From Dermacentor variabilis (taxonomy: Eukaryota > Arthropoda > Arachnida > Ixodida > Ixodidae): 64,000 nt of DNA. Each line of letters opens with the position of its first letter. The stretch's first letter is position 1. The notes below the pieces were generated by a model. That model searched no databases, was not told the origin of the DNA, and saw nothing but the letters and a program-made list of their open reading frames with translations. Positions 11,250-22,596 of the stretch are shown piece after piece. The position numbers and the translations under genes were made by a program. The stretch covers positions 231,555,265 through 231,619,264 of the forward strand of contig NC_134570.1 in NCBI RefSeq assembly GCF_050947875.1, in the 5' to 3' direction.

Positions 11250-12429
11250 GTGGAAGTGCTGGGTACGCTGCCTGTTCATCACCATGACCCAAGCATGGAA
11301 CTCCGAAGCGGTCGCCACGTTGTCCCCTTGGCGATGGCCACTGAAGTACCCACCGCGCTGGAACTTACCTCGCCGCAGCCGTCTCCACCGTCTGTAATCT
11401 TATCGCTTCCAAAAGATCCAGGCACCTGCTGTGGCACAGATGACCTGGACGTTGATGATTGTATTTCAAGGTACGAGGGTGTCAGCAAAGAGAACAAGTG
11501 CGACGATATCCTCATGATGACAAATGTGGTGTTTTATTTTAAGGGAACCGTACACATCTGGTACCAGACCCATGAGCAAGATCTCACCATACGGCACCTA
11601 TGCAAAGAAAAACTGAACGACTTGTTCGGCAAGCCCTTGGGTATGCAGCTAGCTGCTAAAAAATAACTTGGCTCCCACGCGCAGTCATCTACTGAATCAT
11701 ACATTTCGTATATTCAGGATATTCGAGCGCTTTGCCGCAAAGTTGGCGGTAACATGTCCGAAGCCAACAAGATCGGGCACGTACTCAAATGTATCGCCGA
11801 TGACGCATTCAACCTCTTGTTATTCAGGAACTGTGCTGCCGTGTTGGTGATTCGAACAAGCAAAATGCTGCCGTATCGCCCAGCAACTCACGCAGATTCC
11901 CCAGTACTGGCGCATCGTCATCATGCGAAAACCGCCACAGACTTTACAATCGCCTGCATCAGACACTTTGACACGCATCATTCGTCATCATTCTCTTGTT
12001 CCCGATGTCTCGAGTGCAAACCAGCCTATGTTTTCCTTGACTCAAGCCGTGGTTCGACAGAAGGTCGCTAATTTGAGACTCTCCTCGGTCTGCACCGTGC
12101 GCATCGCACCAGTTACACCAGTCACACCAGTCACACCATCAATTCCACCAGTCGCACCGAGGAACCAGACATTTTGTTCGCGATACCGCAATCCCGCCGA
12201 GTGGAGGACGCCGGATGATCGCTCAATATGTTTCGCGTGCTCTGGAGTTGGGCATATTGCGCGGCACTGCTGGAGCCGTCGGACATCGCCGACTAGCTGG
12301 AGCACGCAGAACTTTTGTCCTGAGGGCTGTTCCCGTACAACACCGTCGCGCTCTCTACCGAATGACACGCCCAATGTAGACACTCGCACCAATGTGTATA
12401 GCTGGTCACCAGCACCCCACCACCGCTAA
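11250..12429 (+). pseudogene. Gypsy-1 gag remnant with CCHC zinc knuckle
   Basis: The gag core is seen at 11400-11666 (LPKDPGT..GTDDLDVDDCISRY, then NVVFYFKGTVHIWYQTHEQ and LNDLFGKPLG). After a stop it continues in another frame through 11670-11850 (YISYIQDIRALCRKVGG, ANKIGHVLKCIADDAFNLL). The nucleocapsid knuckle CFACSGVGHIARHC (C-x2-C-x4-H-x4-C) lies near 12232-12273. The protein packages element RNA into virus-like particles. At least two frame breaks inactivate it. Confidence 0.8.
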
Positions 12430-12589
12430 TCTCGCTCGTCGGAAGCCCACCGGTTCCCTTCGCCGAAAGCCCGCCGTTCCCGTCGCCAGTCAACCCTAGA
12501 CGCTACGCACCGGAAAACTAACTAGTAGAGCGTCCGGAGGTGACGCTGCATTTTTTATCCGGCTTCATCTGACGGTCCCTACCCTCTCT

Positions 12590-14315
12590 AATTTGCTTGA
12601 AGTCCAAGTCGACGGTGTTACCGTTACGGCCCTTATTGACGCCAGTGCACAAATCTTCCTGATGAGCCCTAGTCGCCGTCAGAAGCTGAAGAAAGTTCTG
12701 ACACCTGTCGTGCAACGTGCAGTATGAGTCGACGATGGAAGCACACGAAGCGTTGTTGGAACATTTACTGCCCGCGTCACTATATCTGGCCATCGGAGAA
12801 GTGCTCTGTTTGTTGTGCTTGAGCAGTGCCCATACGACGTGATCTTGTACATTGACCTTTAATCCGCACATTTAGCCCTTGTAGACTGCGGCACCGATGT
12901 CCTTCAACTTGAACTGTCTGCAGTCCCCGAAACTTGCTGCTAGGCCTACTCCACTGTGTATTGTAGAGTTAGTGCCACTGCCGCCGCAATCAACTACTTA
13001 TGTTCTTTTGGGGCCCTGTAATTCTGTCGCTGACGGGGATTACGTTGCATGCCCTATTGTTGACGTTGTCTTGCCACACGATGTAACCATACCACACATG
13101 GTTGTCAGAATTGACAAAAATGAGGCTTATTGGCCTGTGCTTCGGCTTATCCGCCCATGTTCTACCTTCCGGAATTGCCGTTGTAACGTTGTCATCCTTA
13201 AAGCATCAGCTTGGCCACCAGTGAGCTCGACAAAATGATAGCCGTCGATCTTTGCCGTGTGTTAACGTCGTATTGGGATGTTTTTGACTTCGACAACCAC
13301 CCACTTGACCAGATAACGGTTGTCAAGCTTCGAGTCGACACAGGCGACGCAAACCGTAATCATCAACGTCCCTATCGCGTGTCTAATGCTGAATGGGCTA
13401 TTATACAAAAAAGCAGTTGACAAGATGGCAGAAAGAGACATTATAGAACCCTCGAGTGTCCTATGGGCATCTCCAGTTGTGCTTGTCAAGAAACAAGCAC
13501 CTGGCGTTTCTCTGTCAATCGATTACAGACGCCTTAACAAAATCACTAAGAAGGACGTATATCATTTGCCTTGCAGATCACGCCCTCGACTGCCTCCACG
13601 GAGCTAATTATTTTTCGCCCATCAATGACATGTGGCTATTGGAAGGTTGCCGTAGATTCTATGAGCCGCGAGTGGACCGCATTCGTAACACCTGACGGGC
13701 TATACCAATTTAAAGTTATGCCCTTCGGTCTTTGCAATATGCCAGCCACATTTGAGCGCATGATGGATTGGCTCCTTCGAGGCTTCATATGGTTGACCTG
13801 CTTATGTTACCTGGAGGGTGTTATTATTTTTTCAGCATCTTCAGCCATATTCGGCACCTGTCCACCATATTCCAAGAGTTACGCAACGCCGGCATTCAGA
13901 TTAACTCATCCATGTGCCACTTTGATCACTGCAAAGTAACAGTCCTCGGTCACCTTGTTAATGATGTAGGAATCCGACCTGACCAGGAAAAAATTCGCGC
14001 CAGGAAGCATTTACCCATACCTTCCTCTACCAAGGACGTTGCTCCTTCTATGGCTTATACTCTTACTTCCGTCGCTTTCTCAATAATTTCACTGACATTG
14101 CCCTTCCATTCACTGAACTTCTCAACAAAAATACGCCTTTCTCATGGGGCCGTAGAGAAGCTCACGCATTTTTTGCGCTTATCCACCTTCTCATTACTTC
14201 TCCTCTATTGGCGAACTTCGACCTTTCTGCTCCTAGGGAAGTTCGGACGAAGGGAGCCGTCCTTGTCACGCTGTCACGACCAGCGTGGTCGTGACTGCGT
14301 TGTAGCGTATGCAAG
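12590..14315 (+). pseudogene. Gypsy-1 pol remnant (protease, RT, partial RNase H)
   Basis: The protease region (12600-12725) reads VTVTALIDASAQIFLMS; the usual D-T/S-G-A active site has become DASA. RT motifs follow: NHQRPYRVSNAEW, SPVVLVKKQAPG, SIDYRRLNKITKKDVY, GYWKVAVDSM and [18 protein letters not shown]. The catalytic box is CYLEGVIIF where YxDD is expected, so both aspartates are lost. RT/RNase H linker residues appear in other frames up to 14310. Multiple frameshifts are present. Confidence 0.8.
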
Positions 14316-14467
14316 CCTACATCATTTATTTCAATAAAACAGTTGCAAGAAGATCAAAAGCTAAAGTCTGAAATGCACTCAGCAGTTTCCAGTAAAGTGC
14401 ATCAATTCAAACAAATAAAATTCAATAATTTTTTCATGCAAGATCAGCCATTATGGGTTATCTATTT

Positions 14468-14703
14468 ATACCCGCCGCGGTTGCTTAGTGGCTATGGTGT
14501 TGGGCTGCTGAGCACCAGATCACGGGATCTAATCTCGGCCACGGCGGCCGCATTTCGACGGGGGCGAAATGCGAAAACACCCGTGTACTTAGATTTAGGT
14601 GCACGTTAAAAAACCCCAGATGGTCCAAATTCCCGCAGTCCCCCATTACGTCGTGCCTTATAATCAGAAAGTGGCATTGGCACGTAAAACCCCGTCATCT
14701 TTT
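14468..14703 (+). mobile_element. Ruka-like SINE, copy 3
   Basis: This is the best-preserved copy. It reads from CCCGCCGCGGTTGCTTAGTG and GGCTATGGTGTTGGGCTGCT through the B-box region GGGATCTAATCTCGGCC, GGCGGCCGCATTTCGACGGG, ACCCGTGTACTTAGATTTAG and GGTGCACGTTAAA, to the 3' end GGCACGTAAAACCCCGTCAT. Flanking GTTATCTATTTA (14458) and GTTATTTATGA (14707) could be a decayed target-site duplication. Confidence 0.9.
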
Positions 14704-14859
14704 ATGAGTTATTTATGACTATTATGGGGGGGGGGGGGAGTTATTTATGACGCACAATGGTTTAGTAAAAGTGCGCATGAATTAAACTGTTTACGAATGC
14801 ACTTTGGGCAGCAAGAAAATTTAAGAATTCACAGTGAGGCCACTGCGGAAGTTATCATG
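14704..14859. repeat. 14-bp direct repeat around a poly-G run
   Basis: GAGTTATTTATGAC occurs at 14705-14718 and again at 14738-14751, separated by TATTATGG and a run of about 12 G. The rest of this short stretch shows nothing. Confidence 0.7.
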
Positions 14860-16300
14860 AGACTTGCTGCATGTTCACTTCCGTGGTCGCGCGCACATAA
14901 ATAAAGAATTTGCTGAACAGTTCAGATGTGTAAGCAACCTTAAGTTAACAGAGCCTTTCTCTAAGCCATATTCAGTAGTTACACATGCTAACATAAGTTA
15001 TGCTAGAGATGTCACAACTACATTAGGCATTGACTAAATTACTTGAGTCTAGTTCAGTGGTCATATATAGCCACAAACAGCTTATGTATGATCACCGATT
15101 TATAGACCGAATGCGCTCTGCATCCATAAAAAATTCTGGTAAAGGTCACCAGAACAAACATTGACACTTTCCTGTAGTGACGAGGTCATTTCAATTGATC
15201 TAATATTCTACAGATGCACCTCGGCTCGTAAAACAACTTTAAAAGCCCTCTGAAAAAATGGGGGGTACAAAGGAAGTAAGTAGGCCTATTGTGGGCTGGT
15301 TCACTTAAGCGGTCGCAGGCACATAAACGCATCATTTGCTGGAAAGTTCAAAGGTGTGTTAGCCATGAAGGAAGCTACTCCACACTTTCTGCGGGCCTGC
15401 TTCAGTGGTCCCACACAGAAACAGTACTAAAGGTTTGATAGATACACTGGGCATTAATAAAATTATTAAACGATTCCTTAGGTTGCAGACGAGAACATTA
15501 CTGGAGAATTCAAAGGTACAGAAACAGTTACAAGACACTTGCTTCAGCACACAACCTAACTGATTTCACAGGTACTAGAACTTACAAGATACTTGCTGTG
15601 CTAGAGTAGTCACAGACACAATTTCACCGTTAGTGTTCACAGGCTCGAAGGCCTCTAAGCAAGTAAAGAGAAGCTGTATGCGACCTTCCGGTGGTGGCAG
15701 TCAAATATTGCTGAAGCCGTCACAGGTACCTTGGCGGCTACACAACTAAGGTTTGCAGCGTGCTTGGTTCAGCAGTCGTAGACACAAAAATGCATTATAT
15801 CGGCCACCTGTACCAAAAGCTAACAGAGGATTTGTGTGTACTTGCTTCAGCGGTCACTCGCAAACACAAGTTAACTCTAAAAATTCACGGATATCAGGCA
15901 GCCTCGATTAAAGTTGCCAGAGGCCGAGCGTGGCTGTTCTTTCATGGCAGCACGCACAAATATTTCTGAAGGGATAACCGGTATCTTGGTGAGCAAACAT
16001 TTTACTAAGACTCGCTGCAGGCTGGCTTCAGCGGTCGCTGACAATTACATTGCAGTTCACATGTACTAAGAAATTTAGTGGAGCATTTCTGTAGACTTGT
16101 TTGAACAGTCCCAGAGACAAAACTTAACTCAGAGTTTACAGGAACATCAGCCCATAAGAGAGTTACCACTCGCTGGGGGCAGCCTTTCATTCATGGTTGC
16201 AGATGCAAAACAGAAGAGATCACGGGTATGCTACAAAATTTGCTAGTCATCTTGCAGGATCGGTCCCAGTGGTCGCAGAACCGAAAGATCAGATGTACTG
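14860..16300. repeat. Highly diverged tandem array, ~75-95 bp period
   Basis: A core like GCTTCAGCGGTCGCAGACACAAA recurs along the stretch. Clear cases are near 15298, 15397, 15598, 15769, 15845, 15940, 16025, 16105, 16188 and 16263. In the best part the spacing is 76, 95, 85, 80, 83 and 75 bp. The units are strongly diverged, pointing to an old minisatellite-like array of perhaps 15-18 units. No coding capacity. Confidence 0.6.
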
Positions 16301-17179
16301 AGAAAGTTAGCATATTTCTGTGGAATTGTTTCTGTGCTGATTATCAAAGAAGAATAACGTGGACCAAAAGTGACACCAGGCTGATGATAACACAGCATGG
16401 CTTACAGTATGCAAGAACAACGTGTTAGAAATATGTACGAAAATGCTATCCTCCATGTGCATGTGATAACCAACACTTTTGACAGCAATCTACCGGTTTG
16501 GACAGCGAATTTGCTTTCGTGTGGTTTTATACAAGCTTCCTGAGCAACAGTCATCGTAAAAAAAGTTGTAATGATTCCAACTCCGTGCAAAAATATAAGG
16601 AATTCTCTAAGTCTCTACTTCAGTATAGATTTGTCAAGCGAACTGATAGCAGTAAAAGATGTCGCACCTTCGCCCGAAAAGCAAAGTAGTGATCGTGACA
16701 GCAAATTACTAGACAGCTATAATTAAGCGGCTGTATGTGTCATCGCCAGTGTGCATTACAGTAAATCTTCGCTACAATGTTTAATTAACAAACGTGGTGT
16801 CGTGCGAAAAGTCAAACATGGACGCATCTCACTGACGGTAAACTCGTTGTAGTAACGCTGGCGTGTTGAAGCGAGACAGCAGCGACAGAATTACGACCAG
16901 AATTCGTTTCCAGAGCCAAGTTTACGCGGCCTTCGGCACTGCAGCTGCGCGAGAACAGCGCCCACGCAACTCACCGCGGCGCACGTCCGCGTCAGCAGAA
17001 TTTTGTCAGGAGTGTCCCTACAATTTCTATCACAATAATAAAAAAAAAGCTGGGGAATGTCGACTGTGTAGCTTCACTAAGAATACAATACCAATATGGG
17101 GATGCAACAGTCTCGTTATCTTGTCCAGCGCGTCGTGCACACATGTCAGGGCATACGCTGGTCCAAATGATAGCGAATG
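16301..17179. other. Non-coding intronic DNA
   Basis: No gene or repeat structure recognised. A plus-strand frame of about 106 codons (16863-17183) has no recognisable domain. Confidence 0.3.
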
Positions 17180-18390
17180 GTAGAAGAGAACCAAAGTACC
17201 ACAGTTGGTCAACCGCCCTGTGTGAGAGGTGCTGCCATTGAAATGCAAATGCCTACAATAGTTCCTTTATGCGGCCTTTCCGTGGTTTTACGATTGCTCT
17301 TGCAATCGCGGTGAGGCACAGAAAACTGAAACGGTCGACGAAGCTTAATTGACGTGGTAAATCACCTGACAGAAATTTCATTAACACTCAACAGAGGCAA
17401 ACTTTCTTCATTAGTAAAAAATAATTATTGGGTTTTACGTGCCAGACCTACTGTCTGATTGCGAGGCACGCCATAGTGTGGGACTCCGAAATAATTTGGA
17501 CCACCTGGGGTTCTTAACGCGCACCTGAGTCTAAGCAAACCTGTGTTTTCGCATTTCGGTCCCATCAATATGCGGGTGCCTTGGTCGGGACTTCCCTACC
17601 AAAAATACGAAAACGTGCGAAGAAGCAATAGTCTAATTAAAAGCGTAAACTTTTCGATCATTACAGACAACTGAGATGTAAGCTTGACCTCATCATCGTA
17701 CTATCATGCACCTGAAGACGTGTAAATAAGCAGCATTCTTACAATCGTTTAAGAGTTTGGTTATTTCCAGAAACTCAAGTGTACGACATTTTTCGGCACG
17801 ACCAATATACCATCCCAAAAGTAACGTGAGCATTCAGCAGCTTGACCGACCAACCATCACGTGCGGAAAGCACTGGGATCGTGATACAAATACCTACAAA
17901 AGTTAAGCGATGCAAACCTTACATTGTTTTACGATTGCTCTCGCAGTCGCGCGGTTACGCAATGGAAATCTCAAAGAGCAGACGAAGCTTAAGCGACACA
18001 TTTAACTAGCGCAGTCGCATGACAGAAATTTAACTAATAGTCAACGGTGCCATACGTTCCATTATAATAAAAATATGACAGCGTGCGACACTAATGAGTA
18101 GCGCGCAAAAGTATCGGGTATAACAGATAGCTGAGACGTAAGCTTGACCTCACAATGAAGCTAGCATACACCCAACAACGTGTCACAAGTCGCCCGACAG
18201 TTTCGTCATTACCAGAAGCGAACGTGCATGGCATTGTATGAAAGAAACGCTAGGGAAAATTCAGCGGCGCCGCCAGCCAACCATCACCTGCAACATCTGG
18301 TGTTGCACGTGCTGTGATCGCGATACCAATGCCCACAAATGTTTAGTTATTTCAACCGTGCGCCATTTTACGATCGCTCTCGCAATCGCG
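17180..18390. repeat. Tandem duplication, ~430-460-bp unit, 2.5 copies
   Basis: TTTTACGATTGCTCTTGCAA-like blocks occur at 17286, 17937 and 18366. AGATGTAAGCTTGACCTCA occurs at about 17672 and again (one change) at about 18134. GACGAAGCTTAA occurs near 17337 and 17985. CCAACCATCAC followed by GATACAAATACC/GATACCAATGCC occurs near 17853 and 18280. The first copy is longer because a SINE (17415-17601) inserted in it. The third copy is cut off by Gypsy-3 at about 18391. Confidence 0.7.
17415..17601 (-). mobile_element. Ruka-like SINE, copy 4 (5'-truncated)
   Basis: Minus-strand copy. The plus strand shows the mirrored 3' end TTGGGTTTTACGTGCC, then GCGAGGCACGCCATAGTG, CCACCTGGGGTTCTTAACG, CACCTGAGTCTAAG and TTTCGCATTTCGGTCCC, ending in TTGGTCGGGACTTCCC. 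The tRNA-like head upstream of the B box is missing. It is inserted in the first copy of the tandem duplication. Confidence 0.8.
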
Positions 18391-20228
18391 GTTAGTCGAC
18401 TTACATTCCGGCTATTGGCAAGTGCCCATGTCACCAGAGGATTGCACAAAAACATTTTTTGTAAGACCAGATGGCCTGTATGAATATAACGTTATGCCAT
18501 TTGGCTTTTCAATGCTCCTGCTAGATTGAACTGAGGATGGACAATCTCCACTGTTGTCTGAAATGGAAGACGTGTTATTTTACCTTGATGCGTGTTTTTT
18601 TTCTCCTGGCTTTTCCTCGCACCTGTACTGTCTCGAGCAGGTCTGGCAGTGCTGAAATAACGCAAGCCTCCAATTCAATATGAAGGAATGCCGTTTTCGA
18701 GTCAAGCAACTAACGATACTCGGACACGTGGTTTTCAAAGACGGCATTTTACCCGATCCTTCTAATCTGCGCGCTGTCACCGATTTCCCGAAACCAACGA
18801 TGCTGCAGGAACTTCGAAGCGTCATCGGGCTCTGCTCATGTTTCGTCGTTTCATCAGGAACCTTGCTTCTATCATTTCTCCGTTAACCCAACTTCTGCGA
18901 GTCAACACCGGCCTTTCTGCCTTGTGGCCAACTTGTAACGACGCGTTTACAACATTGCGCCGTGTGCTCACATCACCCCCCGTCCTGCGCCATTTGTCCC
19001 CATGGCTACCACAGAAGTTAACACAGATGCCAGCGACGCTGGACTTGGAGCTGTGCTCGCTCAGCGCAAAAGTGTATACGGCGAATACGTCACAGCCGAC
19101 GCCAGCAGGGTACTAACCAAGGCAGAATCTAATTACTCCGTAACTGTGAAGGAGTGCTTTGCTATCATTTAGGCCCATGGAAAATTTCTACTATACCTGC
19201 ACTGCCGTACCTTCGATGTCGTTACTGATCATCACGCCCTATATTGGTTGTTGACATTGAAAGACCCATCAGGCCGCCTCGCCCGCTGGCTTTCCGGTTA
19301 TAAGACTGACATGCGCGTTTTCTATCGGTCTGGCCGCAAACACGCCGACACGGACGCTCTCTTTCACTACCCGCCGTCAAGTGACACGACTTGCCTTTCT
19401 ACGATCGACTCGGTGTTTTCGTCATCAGTGCTCATCGATATGGCTGCGGAGCAACGCAAACACTCGCGGATTGCGGCTCTTTTGGATTGCCTATGTGACT
19501 CCCCTGCGACTCGCCCTTCCCGTGTTCCCCGCCGTCAACATTCTCAATTTCCGGTACGGGGTGGAATGCTCTATCGCCGCAACTACGCTTCAAACGGTCG
19601 CATGTGGTTGTTCGTCGTCCCTCGCCACCTCCACGCTCCGCTTTCCCTGCAGAGCCACAATGCGCCCACGCTGGGTTCAGTATGCCACCGCCGGAAGTCT
19701 CCTGCTCGCCGTCCTTGGGGTTCCTTGCAGCCAATCCCATGCCCCTCTCGACCTACGCATAAAACACCCCCTCACAGGCAACGAAAGACTTTTCCCCATT
19801 CTTCGTAGTATGTGGCCGTGAACCTTCTTGTACCTTCGACACGATTCTCCGCTGCCGACCTGAATCATCGAAGTGAATGCCACTTTCTGAAGCTTCCAGA
19901 TACGCCGAGGAATGCCACCAGCTAGCCCACTCTTTTACGACTGAAGACCAATGTCAGCAAAAGTTTCGTCACGATGCTGACAGACCCACAAGTTCACGCC
20001 TGCCAAACTTTAGTCTGGCTCTGGATACCTTCCACCACCCCCGGTCTTTCCTCCGAACTCCTAGCCAAGTACCACGGTCTCTACCTCGTCGTGCAACAGA
20101 CGTCTTCTGTCAACTACCTTGTCGAGCGCCTCAGGCTGTCCGCTGACTTAAGGCGCCGTGGAAGTGAGACGGTGCACGTGCAGCGACTCAAACCTTACTA
20201 CGACCCGGTCGTGCTCTCCTCCCCTTGA
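18391..20228 (+). pseudogene. Gypsy-3 pol remnant, integrase core deleted
   Basis: Parts in order: RT from GYWQVPMSPEDCTKTFFVRP and VMPFGFS; a decayed catalytic region (VLFYLDACFFSPGFSSHL, only one Asp left); FRVKQLTILGHVVFKDGILP; RNase H N-terminus (FRRFIRNLASIISPLTQLL, then [16 protein letters not shown]); [29 protein letters not shown]. The integrase N-terminal part (GGMLYRRNYASNGRMWLF) jumps from PCPSRP straight to KDFSPFFVVCGREPSC near 19750-19800, so the D,D,E core is missing. The C-terminal tail (YHGLYLVVQQTSSVNYLVER, VHVQRLKPYYDPVV) ends at a stop at 20228. Confidence 0.82.
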
Positions 20229-20274
20229 GCCGCTAGGATGGAGCTCTCTTCTGCGGGGGGAAATTGTAGCGAAG

Positions 20275-20411
20275 AATACAGGCGTGTGCGTCAGGCCCAT
20301 CGTCAACGCCTCGCTCGCAAACAGAGCTCGCGCGCTCGGTGCCTGACGCGCGATCAACAGACCTGCCTGTGTATCGCGCAACGTTCTGGCTTGGTAATAA
20401 GCCGCCTTACA
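20275..20411 (+). repeat. 3' LTR of Gypsy-3
   Basis: Begins TGTAGCGAAGAATACAGGCG right after a polypurine tract and ends GCCGCCTTACA, giving the TG...CA ends expected of an LTR (137 bp). No matching 5' LTR exists in the window because the element is 5'-truncated. Confidence 0.65.
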
Positions 20412-20515
20412 GGATATCAGTCCGGCAGGCGTGAGACCGGTTAAAAGCAAACCGCATAGCAGACTGAATGCGGTAGAAAATAGCAAGGCCACCGGGAAAG
20501 AACAGATAAATCAAC

Positions 20516-20905
20516 ATGGCGCCGCGTAACCAATGCGAGATTTGGCAATCGAATTGCTGCGGGTATCGTCGCCAGCGAGGAAACATGCAGCAGTTCGTAA
20601 CAAGCAAGAAGACACCAGATATCATCACCCTGCAGGAAAACGGGGGGATGGCCGAGTTATCGGGGTATAAATCTAAAGCTTCCGGCGACAAGGTAACCAT
20701 CACGGCGCTGATACACAGAAACCACTCGGCTGTCGTGCACGATACCGGAATGCGCGGCATAGACGACGTCCTGATTGAAACAATCTCTTCCGTTAAAGAA
20801 GAGGGAAGTCTATTTATTCTTACGATATACAGTCCACACATACACGAGGCAAAATTCGGTGCATTCTTCCGCAAAGCGTTGACTGTAGCGGACAACTGGC
20901 GCTAG
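20516..20905 (+). pseudogene. LINE-A endonuclease domain, N-terminal part
   Basis: An open frame of about 129 codons with IWQSNCCGYRRQRGNMQQFV, then PDIITLQENGGMAELSGYKS, TITALIHRNHSAV, DDVLIETISSVKEEGSLFIL and TIYSPHIHEAKFGAFFRKAL. This is the start of an apurinic/apyrimidinic-type endonuclease. The glutamate in LQE is kept. A stop at 20903 interrupts the domain before the GDFN motif. Confidence 0.8.
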
Positions 20906-21499
20906 TCATGGTCCACGAGATTAACGTGCCACGCGCGGCTTGAGGATACAGCATAGAGAAAATTAAGGGTCGAAGTCTATGGGCAGAAACTTAGCCGGAA
21001 GGACTAACGCTCATAACTGAACCTCAGTGTGTTTCCACCACAATAGCAAACAGCGTAAAAGCGGCACGACACCAGGTCTCAGATGTACAAAGAATGTAGA
21101 AGATTCTCAAGCGACAAACATGCAGGAAAGTTTAGGTAGTAAAAACTACATCGTCGTCACAACGGCACAAGCAGGCCCAAGGACAAAGAGTGGTAGATAA
21201 CTGAAACGTGTAGAATGGAACTCTTTCCGCAAAACACCACAGGATGATGCGGAAGACACTATAACGGACATCGAGAAATGGGCAGAGAAACTACAAGAAA
21301 GTGTTCAGCGAGCTACCAAAACTCTTCCAGTGGAGGCAGGGATAAAGAAGATGGATAGCAGATTATTGCACATGTTGGAAGCGAAAGACAGTATGCGCAA
21401 AAGGTGGAAAAAGCAAAAACGTAATAGGAAATTAAGGAAGAGAATTGTGGAATTAGACAAGCAAATAGACATCTATGCAAATAAGTTGGTCCAACAAAA

Positions 21500-22592
21500 T
21501 TAGGAAGTCACAAGCCCCTTGGTGGAAAGGCTGATGGGAATTTCCAAGACCTGGAACATTCTCCGATGCCTCGTGGACCCTGAGAGTAGAAAAACTGTGC
21601 AAAGGTACAATCAATAGAAGCGTATACACAGCTCCGAAGGTACATAAACAGAGCTCTTTCGAGAGCTACAAAAGATACACTTTGGAGATGCGGATAGAGA
21701 TGGACTACCGGATCACATCGGTAACCAGAATCCTGATCTCAATATCCCCCTGAAGTCAAACCTGAACTTACCAGGCTCAATCCGAAATGTGCACCATGAC
21801 CTGATGGGATAAACAAGAAAACACTCAGGAACCTCGACGATGGATCCATCCGACTTCTCACGGACTGCATTCCAAGTGAATGAAGAGCAGTCCGAATCAC
21901 CTTTATACCGAAGCCTGGAAAGAAACTACAGCTGACGAACTTAAGGCCCATATCGCTAACATCCTGCATCGGTACACTCATTGAACATGTGATTCTCACA
22001 CGGTTCACGAGACACATGGATGATAAAGGACTTTACCCACTTATCATGATTCGATGCCGACCCAAGTTATTAACGCACGGTAATATACTTCAACTGAAAC
22101 TTCACATTATAGAAGCCGGTGTAAAAACTCTAAACACAAAGGCGATACTAGGGCTCAATCTAAGAAATTAAGGCCTTTGAATCTGTCACGCACACGGCAA
22201 TACTATAATATCTCCAAGAGCTGGATATACGAAGTAAACCATACGCGTACATCAAACACTTTTTCACGGGTCGTATGGTAAATACCATAATTGGAGAAAC
22301 CAAATCTGAGCCGCTCAAACTAGGCATAGGGTACTCCGCAGAGTTAAGTCCTATCTCCCTTTCTATTCAACATGGCAATGATCGGTTTCCTGCGAGACGC
22401 GTAAAGATGGACACAGCCTATACGTGGTCATCACCCTCTGGGTAGCGGCTGGAAACGATGGGCATGTCGAAAAGATTCTCCAAACAGCAGTAAACACGGT
22501 CGTGAGACTACATCAGTGACAAGGGACTGAGAGGCTCCTCGGAAAATTAGAACTTCTGCTCTATATACCCACATGAAGGGGTCGAAAATGCA
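21500..22592 (+). pseudogene. LINE-A reverse transcriptase remnant
   Basis: Recognisable pieces across frames are MGISKTWNILRCLVDPESRK, SLERNYS with a following LRPI-like block, HMDDKGLYPLIMIRCRPKLL, LKLHIIEAGVKTL, KAILGLNL and VVITLWVAAGNDGHVEKILQ with TAVNTVVRL. These correspond to the fingers and palm of an I-type RT. Stops and frame breaks occur every 30-60 codons. The usual YADDITLW appears only as a decayed ...VVITLWVA, so the catalytic aspartates are gone. The frame resumes at 24185 beyond the TTAA element. Confidence 0.75.
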
Positions 22593-22596
22593 TTAA

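Larger units (their letters stand above)
11190..14315 (+). mobile_element. Gypsy-1: decayed Ty3/Gypsy element, 3'-truncated in RNase H
   Basis: The order is probable LTR end (to about 11242, ...TGTGCAACA), gag, CCHC knuckle, protease, RT and the start of RNase H. The element stops at about 14315, just after VVAYAS of the RNase H domain. Integrase and the 3' LTR are absent. Several frameshifts and stops separate the parts. Key catalytic residues are changed (see component entries), so this copy is dead. It is related to Gypsy-2 and Gypsy-3 in this window but is a separate insertion. Confidence 0.85.
18391..20411 (+). mobile_element. Gypsy-3: 5'-truncated Ty3/Gypsy element with 3' LTR
   Basis: It begins abruptly within RT (VDLHSGYWQVPM) and ends with a polypurine tract (GCGGGGGGAAAT) followed by a short LTR at 20275-20411. 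Between these are RNase H, the N-terminal integrase zinc region and the integrase C-terminus. The integrase catalytic core is deleted. No gag or 5' LTR is present. It joins the LINE-A remnant directly downstream. Confidence 0.85.

Noticed and set aside
11140..11397. Small secreted protein (hydrophobic N-terminus MKKTYRLLLAILAALTPVLL)
   Set aside because: The frame lies over the end of the Gypsy-1 LTR and leader region and shares no motif beyond the hydrophobic run.
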